DNA of 64,000 bases from Otatea glauca (lineage: Eukaryota > Streptophyta > Magnoliopsida > Poales > Poaceae), in NCBI GenBank assembly GCA_036346275.1, contig CM070725.1, positions 1,069,001-1,133,000 of the forward strand, read 5' to 3'. This document shows positions 57,342-64,000 of the stretch, piece after piece. Position 1 is the first letter of the stretch. Each line of letters starts with the position of its first letter. The translations under genes were made by a program, and so were the position numbers. The notes under the pieces were generated by a model. The model saw nothing but the letters and a program-made list of their open reading frames with translations, did no database searches and was not told the DNA's origin.

Positions 57342-57487
57342 TTTTTTTGATGAGTTGTATTATTAATATAGTGATGCTTTGGAGCATAAGTTATTCACTC
57401 AATTGCACATGATTTATGACTTTCTTACATAAATATAACTATATGTATGTGTGTGGACTGTGGATGCAACATAGGATTTGTGTTGCA
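56754..57487. other. 3' flank of the P450 gene, no gene seen
   Basis: Intergenic sequence, AT-rich after 56950, with a (TA)n run at about 57317-57342. It would contain the P450 3' untranslated region and polyadenylation site on the minus strand, which I could not place. Confidence 0.45.
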
Positions 57488-59903
57488 TTATGCATGGTTG
57501 ACGTCATGCGATCTTGGGACGAGAAAGAGTTTCTCCTTTCGATGTATGCTTAGTCCAAACACATCTGTCAAATCAACATCCTCTTTTTTCATCCCAGTCG
57601 GGAGCTCCCAGTCAAAGCAGAACACAAGGTTCGCCAACATAATTTCAACAGAAGCCATCCCAAAATTCATCCCTGGACAGATCCTTCGCCCAGCTCCAAA
57701 TGGAACAAATTGAAAATCCCTGCCCTTGAAGTCGACAATTGTGTTGTTGCCACTATCCATGAACCTCTCCGGCATGAACTCCTCTGCCTTCTCCCAGGAC
57801 TTGGTATCTCTACCTAGAGCCCATGCGTTGACAATGACGCGTGTTTCGGCCGGGATCATGTACCCGTTAACATGGCATTTGGCCATCGAGAGACGTGGAA
57901 GGAGGAGCGGCGCTGGTGGGTGTAGCCGAAGTGTCTCTTTGATGATGGCTTTCAGGTAGGCCATATTGTTTAGGTTAACTTCGTTGACCATTTTTTGGTC
58001 TTTAGGTGTGTGCTTCATAACCTCATCTCGCAGTTTGGTCATCAGGTGTGGCTTCCTTATGAGCTCAGCTATAGTGAATTCTAGGACAATATATGATGTG
58101 TCTGTCCCTGCTCCAAACATGTCCTGTATGGATCGAAAGCGTCAGCACGAAAACATATATTAAAACACATGCATATACGAAACACATGTTGCACATATTG
58201 GTCCTTTTATTTTTCTTTTTGTGGCAATATTGAACATGAATCAGCATGTTAAAAAATTATAAAAGCCATTATCTTTTTCGGCAATATCTAACATGAATCG
58301 GCACACTAAAGAGTAATAACAAGAAAAGCCACCATCTTTTTTTGGAAATATTAAGCACACGGTATATACAGCAAAAGTTTAACACAAATCAATTAATTCT
58401 TGTGGTGTGTTGCAATGTATTGTCTACCTTTCTCGTCAGCTTTATCTTTTAGGTAAACTGGTCGGTGCATCAAACTCAATGGTACATTAGAGCCAAGAGA
58501 TCCCGAGTTTGAAGCCTAACTAACACAATATTAAAAAATAATTGCAACCCACTTCGAGTCCATGTCTTAAGCCTAGTGGAGCCTAGACACGAGGGGAGCG
58601 TTGAAGTATATATATTGTTGACATTTTCTTAACAACTTAAGTTTTTTTTTAAGATATTACCTTAAGCTTATGGATGAATTGCTTGTTAAATGAAACTAGG
58701 TGCTTATATAATAACAATTTTCATGTGGTTAATATATGCCGATATGGCCCTTTCGCTATACATATACGCCTGTTGAGTTGTAATATTCATATAGTCTAGA
58801 TCTGTTATCTCTGTTAAGGATCGATGTTCATAAGAGTTACTAGTAAAAAAAGAAAAGAAAAAGGCATTATTCATACACATAATTAAGCCAGCTAGCGTCT
58901 TAAGGGCATTAATTGCACTTACTATCAAGATGGCCTTGACATGCTCCCTAGTGAGACTGTACTCCTTTTGAAGAGAGAGCAGCACATCTATGAAGTCTCT
59001 CTCCTCTTCTTGATGATCGTTCTTGCCGTGATCATGCAGTGATGGTTTGCTTGCAGCATGCTTGTCTATGATCTCATCGAGCAACTTGTCCCATCTTTTC
59101 TTCAACTTGTTGCTCTTGGCGTACACAACTCGTGTGAGCAGACCTACTTTTGCTAAGCATGGGAAGTAGTCTTCGAGGTTGAAACCCCCGAACTGAGCCG
59201 CGTTCCCTTCGATGAGCTCTCCGAATATCTTGTTCCGGCCTTCCTCCCGGAAGAACTTCCCCGACACGGCGCGGCACACAACGTCGTTGGCGAACGAGTT
59301 GAGCAGCTCGCTCATGTCGACGACGGCTCGCGTGGCCGCCGCCTCCTGGATCCTTGCGATCACCAGGCTCACCTCCTCCTCTCGAGCTCGGCGGAAGGAG
59401 TGCACCTTCTTGGCGCTGAGCAGGTGCGTCGTGACGAGCTTCCTCGCTTGTCGCCAGTACTCGCCGTAGGGGGCCATGGCGATGTCTGATGACCCACTCA
59501 GGACGATGTCGGCGACCGCGGACCGTGGCCGTGACGCAAAGACGTGGTCGTGCGTGCGCATGATCGCCTCGGCGGCATGCGGTGACGACACGACGAGGTT
59601 CGGGACAGTGCCGAGGCGGAGGAGCATGAGGCCGCCGTCAGGGCTATACTTGTTGGCGAGCTTGGTGAGGGAGACATGAGGGTCCGAGCCCACAAGGTGC
59701 ATGTGCCCTATGATCGGGAGCCGTGGAGGCGAAGGAGGGAGCTCATCGTTGTTCGGGTTATCGCTTGCTGATCTTCTCGTTGTGGCCGTGAAGTAGCGTA
59801 GTAGTAGTAAGAGGAGGAGAGGTAACAGGAGGAGATAGATCAGTGCTTGAAGAATGGGTTCATGGAAGAGCAGTCGGGATGATACTACTTCGACTTGAGC
59901 CAT
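57488..59903 (-). CDS. CYP71C-like cytochrome P450, intact
   Basis: Two exons: 59903-58923 (donor gtaagt) and 58123-57488 (acceptor atacag), joined in phase 0 to give 538 residues, normal for the family. Visible parts: ER membrane anchor (residues about 17-38), hinge PPSPP (56-60), I-helix AGTDTS (332-337), ExxR as KETLR (E390, R393), PERF (445-448) and haem loop FGAGRRICPG with ligand C476. As a class-II P450 it would sit on the ER facing the cytosol and take electrons from P450 reductase. It resembles the grass CYP71C enzymes that hydroxylate indole derivatives in benzoxazinoid synthesis; the substrate here cannot be told. The start follows a TATA box by about 80 bp. Related copies lie at 23769 (pseudogene) and 43735 (fragment). 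Confidence 0.9.
58221..58355. repeat. About 60-bp tandem repeat in the P450 intron
   Basis: Two full units beginning ggcaatatYKaacatgaatc at 58222 and 58280 and a partial third at 58344, inside the 799-bp intron (58124-58922). They should not affect the splice sites. Confidence 0.75.
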
Positions 59904-59980
59904 GGCCTGAATAATACGTACAGCAGTAACAGCACTGCCAGACGAAGTAGCTTGCTATAGCTGCCGCTCTTCGATCATGC

Positions 59981-59987
59981 TTTTATA
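59981..59987 (-). promoter_or_regulatory. TATA box of the intact P450
   Basis: Plus-strand ttttata, i.e. TATAAAA on the minus strand, about 80 bp upstream of the start codon (59901-59903) and well placed for transcription start near 59950. The hAT-like element begins at 59996, so only 8 bp of original promoter remains directly upstream before the insertion. Confidence 0.7.
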
Positions 59988-59995
59988 GCTGAGAA

Positions 59996-60774
59996 TAGAG
60001 GTGGGCATTCGGGCCGGGCTCCTTTGGGCCGGCCCGAGGCACGACATCACGACCTGGCACGAAGCCCGACCCGGCACGATACTGTAGCACGGGCCGTGCC
60101 GGGCTCGAGAATCAGGCACGATGGGCGGTCCGGCACGGCACGACACTGTAGAATGGGTTATACTGGGCCTGATGATCCAGGACATGAGGAAGAAGCCTAG
60201 CATGAAGGTCACTGACTCACAAAGCATGCGATCATGGATGCACCCGATGGCATCGCGTCACCCTATCGCCAACACCGAGAGAGACGGACAAAACAGAGAG
60301 AGAGAGCTAGAGAGATTGAGAGGCGGTGAAGAAGTCGCTCTCTCGCTCGTCCTCTCAATCTCTCTCGCCTCTCTCTCCGATCTCTCCCAATCTCTCTGCA
60401 TCTCTCGCTCACTCTCTTTCTCGCCCATTCTCCTCTCTCGTCCGTATTGAGCACATCCTTCTCGCTCTATGTAGCGTTGAAAATAAATAAATTTTAGTTC
60501 TTTTCTCATAATATTTGCATTCACCGCCTTAATTCTATGTATCTCGGCTCTTTTCCTCTCGTTGAAATAGTGCAAATGGGTCGGACACAGGTCGGCACTG
60601 ACGCACGAAGCGAGCCGAAGCTCAAATGGGCGTGCTCAGGCTCATGAAGACAGTGGGCGGCCCGACACGGCAAGCACGACAGACCATCGCGGCCGGCGAC
60701 GATTCGAGCACGAAGCACGATACGATGAACCGTCGGACCGGACCCGCCCTAAGACGCACGCACGCCCACCTCTA
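59996..60774. mobile_element. Non-autonomous hAT-like element in the P450 promoter
   Basis: 779 bp with perfect 11-bp inverted ends TAGAGGTGGGC ... GCCCACCTCTA and flanks gctgagaa (59988-59995) and gctgagat (60775-60782), an 8-bp duplication with one mismatch as expected for hAT. The outer parts are rich in gggccgggc, ggcacga and cggcac words, typical of grass hAT-type short elements. The centre (60290-60440) is a GA/CT-rich palindromic stretch. No transposase. Confidence 0.82.
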
Positions 60775-60980
60775 GCTGAGATTGAGAGTACCTAACTACA
60801 ACGTTTAATTTGTTGAGACAAAAGCTTAAGATGCATCATATAGGCATCATATAGCACTAGCTTGCAATTGGATTAAAAAAATAACACTGTATTTGAATGG
60901 TTGTGGTGCGGTACGTTGTCAGCGTGCATGTGGGAGGGTACACTACTGATCCGTGGGATATTTCCAGAACTAATGGTCAC

Positions 60981-61213
60981 GGACAGGGATCCCCTACAGT
61001 TTTAATACAGACTGCAAGTTTAGTAGTCTTCATCGAACTCAGCTATCCGATCTGCGAATTGATGGCTCAGATCGTCTTAAAATCGTACGGTACATGCTAT
61101 AATATTTTTCTACAGTAACCCAGCGAAATATCGATCGCTAATTTTTTATCCGACGGTTCAATAGAGACCGTTAAACTTACCGTCCCCATTTAAACTGTAT
61201 GAGATCCCTGTCC
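60981..61213. mobile_element. 233-bp MITE
   Basis: Inverted ends GGACAGGGATC ... GATCCCTGTCC, flanked by aatggtcac (60972-60980) and catggtcac (61214-61222), a 9-bp duplication with one mismatch (or an exact 8 bp). The size suggests a Mutator- or hAT-derived MITE. No coding capacity. Confidence 0.78.
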
Positions 61214-61579
61214 CATGGTCACTAGCTTGGCAGGCATACATAAATAGCTAGCCTAGCCGTGTGCAGGCTTGCTAGGGTCCAGTCGTTGTAGGTGTTGATA
61301 TGTTTGGAGTTTCCTGACTTGTTTCAAAGATTACACCAAGTTGGATTCTGCCGCGACATGACCAGGATCGATGCTGCCTATCGGCTATGGCTGACAAAGA
61401 ATAGTTGAGACGAATGGCCTGGCCGGATCGAACCTCCTATAAGTAAAGGCTATTATGCATCCACTCCTAGCTGGTTGCATCTAGAGGGCGCTCGAGAGGC
61501 CGGGACCAATATAAATAAAAAAGATTGTCACAATCAATTTGACGCGGATGCATACGTTTGGAGTTACCAGCTCTCTTCA

Positions 61580-61799
61580 AATCTTAGTCCATGTTTAATT
61601 ATTAAAAAGGGTATTCCCCTGGATGTTTTTTTAGAAAAAAACATTCAAATTTTAAAGCATTAGATCTACGGTGAGATCCGTAAGACGTGAAAGGAGGTGG
61701 GATTGTGTTTTGATGGATGATTTGATACTTTGATCTAAAGGTCTAAAATTTGAATGTTTGTAAGAAACAAAACATCCGGATGAAGACTAGACACTCCCA
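61580..61799. mobile_element. Hairpin MITE-like element
   Basis: The left half cctggatgttttttt...acattcaaattttaaagcat is matched in inverse by ggtctaaaatttgaatgttt...aaaacatccgg on the right, giving arms of about 60 bp around a short loop. The outer ends are less well conserved (cttagtccatg against gactagacactccc), so boundaries are approximate. Confidence 0.6.
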
Positions 61800-62211
61800 A
61801 AGACAATAACAAGCAAATTAATTAGCGAAAAAAGAAGCACTACTTTGAATTATATTTCCTGTCAGGTAACCTTTCCTCAAGAACTCTGGGTAAAACGACT
61901 GAACAGGAGCGCGTGCCGATGTGGATAGCGCGAGAAGGCCGAAAGTCTACGACGTTTAATAAAAGTAGTATATCGTGCATGCATGCAGGTAACATCTCAA
62001 CGAATACATACATACATACGTAATTCGGCTGTTTCGCGCCACAAGAATATCAGGTAAGGTCTGACAAACGTATTAGGATATCTTGACTTAGCAGTCGATG
62101 TTTCTTTTAATCATCAGTAGTTCGTCAACACGACCTGCATGGTCAGGATATGGGGTACCGCGGCCCAGTGGAGCCGCAGAGAATTTCGTATATATATATT
62201 TTAGTTAACTA

Positions 62212-62472
62212 GTTATCAATCTGTGCACATGTACGGATTAAGTAAGAAAATAATACTTTCTACTGTTAAAAAACAATGGATAAAACTTTATTTCTTAGTT
62301 GACACGGTGGTCTTCCATTGCAATACTATAATCAGTCTACAAACTTTAAACATTGAAAACATCAGTATTTAAAAATTAAATGTATATATACACGAGCATT
62401 AATTCGGAGTTTGCATATACATGGACAGAAAAGGCTTGTTTAAATTTTAAATTCCTATTTTTTGAACTCTTA
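62212..62472 (+). repeat. Dispersed repeat, copy 2
   Basis: Same orientation and order of words as 50815-51112, missing about 35 bp. It follows a TA-rich tract like the first copy. Class unknown. Confidence 0.75.
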
Positions 62473-63487
62473 TATACTGATGTTTTATCTTGATCAGGTT
62501 AGTTGAACGTTCTATTGAGAAAATGGTGATGATGGTAATCATTTGCCGGGTTTGTGCATGAACCGAATTATCAATTAGAGGCAAATATGGCCATATCTTA
62601 TCAAATATTTGGGAAAATTTTTGTAAAGGTTCCTTATGGCCATAAAAGACTTCTGAAAAATTTTAAACTTCATATTATTTATAGCTTATTTATTAAAATT
62701 CTGACATTGGTAATTCCAAATTTTCAGCTTTTCTGTTTTTGGATTTTATTAATTAACAAATTTAATTATTATTTCCTGATATTTTTATTGTTGATGTCCT
62801 GATCTAGAATGAAGATAATATAAAAAAAATTTGGGCGAATTGATGATGGAATATTTTCATTTAATTATGACATCTTCACTGTTTATAGTCAAGATACATT
62901 AATTTTCTTTTCATTTCATCTTTAAATACATTGATTTGACTTTTAAATTATATTTTAGGGTACTGGATAGCTCCACAGAATTTTACAGGGATTTTTATTA
63001 TTATGTTATTGTACATTTCTTTTTTTATCACTTATCTGATGCTTAATTGATTATTAAAATGAATTCTCCTTTGGAGCAATAATCAAAGAAATACAAGAAA
63101 AGTCAAGAGATTTTAGAAAATTTGGAATGCGTATCATTAAATATAATTAAATCTTAAAATTTAATTTCTCATCATATTTTAAGTTTTGTATTGAGGAGAG
63201 AATGAAATAATTGCAATAAAAGATTTTCTTAAGAACCAAAATTCAAAAAGAATATTAGATTGGATGAAATTTCAAGGTGAACATATATTTCCACATTATT
63301 TTCATATTTTTTTATTTGAAATTTTATTTTGCAACGCATCCTTTTATTAAGGTTTGATTTCAAGATGTTGAAATAGAAGATAATATTTTTAATTCATTCT
63401 CTTAATTTAAATTAAAAAATTTATTCAATTTTATTTTCTAATTTTTATATTTTTATCTTTCTTATTTAAAATTTTTGGGATGTTACA
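62473..63487 (-). mobile_element. AT-rich LTR-type remnant
   Basis: Ends tttttgggatgttaca at 63487, nearly the same end as the 5-kb solo LTR (ttttcgggatgttaca at 34094), and has the same AT-rich character upstream. It is probably the 5' part of a related LTR in minus orientation. The other boundary is not visible. Confidence 0.4.
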
Positions 63488-64000
63488 GGGTTGCCGAACG
63501 CTACTCCGTAAGTGGGTAGTTATAAAAGTGCCTTTCAAGTTTGTCGTGAAGCATGCTGCGAGGCATGATCGATCAAGATGGGATTTGCCTCTCCATATAA
63601 CTGGAGAGATATCTCTTGGCCTCTCGAATGCTCGGATTCCAGAAATGCATGACCATGCTACTTGCGGTTAAAGAGTTAACTGTAATCGAAAATTCCAAGT
63701 CACGTAATCGAGAAAGAGTGGTCGAGCTATCTAAACAAGGGTGGCACATTCTCGCCTTGAATTTGATCAATATCATGAGGCCAAGAGAAATACATATAAC
63801 TAAGCATTGTTAAGGTTCGTCCGATATGATCTTTACATATACTCGAGAGTCGGCGGCACATCCCGCTAAACATCGCTACCGATTAATGGTCGAGTAAAAA
63901 TACTCGGGCCACATCCAAGTATATGTGAACCTAAAGAGTCGCATGTTTAAAGGGTTGGGACTTTATTCGGATGGTGATCCGAATTCTGATAGGCTTCGAG
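63488..64000. mobile_element. LTR-retrotransposon-like sequence, incomplete
   Basis: Moderate-GC sequence (gtggtagttataaaag-like near 63510, then gaggcatgatcgatcaagat and ctggagagatatctcttggc) in the style of gypsy LTRs known from grasses. No end, gag or pol falls in the window, so this is an impression only. Confidence 0.35.

Noticed and set aside
60258..60575. Arg/Glu-rich frame in the hAT-like element
   Set aside because: Translation of a GA/CT-rich palindromic stretch.

Overview
This is nuclear DNA of a grass (Poaceae); the species cannot be fixed from the window. The signs are cytochrome P450s of the cereal CYP71C type (relatives of the maize benzoxazinoid enzymes), grass-type Ty1/copia and Ty3/gypsy retrotransposons, CACTA, hAT-like and Tourist-like elements, and GT-AG introns with T-rich acceptors. 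Only one gene looks intact: a two-exon CYP71C-like P450 on the minus strand (57488-59903). Nearly everything else is transposable-element sequence, gene fragments carried or broken by it, or old repeats.

Layout. 1-2.6 kb: relic repeats, partly an inverted copy of sequence found inside the CACTA element at 34-38 kb. 2.6-22.6 kb: a degenerate Ty1/copia element (LTRs 2625-2841 and 22370-22598) split by a 15.6-kb Ty3/gypsy element of Tat/Retand type (5509-21089, TSD TCTCC). The inserted element codes gag-pol on the minus strand, carries a plus-strand antisense ORF, and holds a 1.9-kb array of 53-bp tandem repeats. 22.9-23.1 kb: a further copia LTR. 23.8-26.0 kb: a CYP71C-like pseudogene on the plus strand. 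28.5-38.3 kb: a Ty3/gypsy pol relic split twice, by a 5.07-kb solo LTR (29022-34094, TSD TCTGC) and by a 4.0-kb non-autonomous CACTA element (34266-38265, TSD CAA). The CACTA carries exon-intron fragments of two host genes, one of them resembling the C-terminus of ubiquitin protease UBP26.

38.5-43.1 kb: a broken gene of the PSK SIMULATOR (DUF3475/DUF668) family, whose last recognisable intron holds a SINE-like piece and a 5'-truncated LINE (16-bp TSD). 43.7-44.1 kb: a second CYP71C relic. 44.6-48 kb: a complex cluster of inverted and direct repeats with a Tourist-like MITE inside. 49.2-50.1 kb: a solo Retand-like LTR (TSD AATCT). 51.3-56.7 kb: a complete-length but mutated Ty1/copia element on the minus strand (TSD CTCAT). 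57.5-59.9 kb: the intact P450, with a 779-bp hAT-like element inserted about 8 bp upstream of its TATA box. 61-64 kb: further MITEs and LTR-type sequence.

Overall this is a small CYP71C cluster (one intact gene, one full-length pseudogene, one fragment) pulled apart and rearranged by successive nested insertions. Most insertions could be bounded directly by target-site duplications and by reading frames that resume on the far side. All family names rest on reading motifs by eye; no database search was run.
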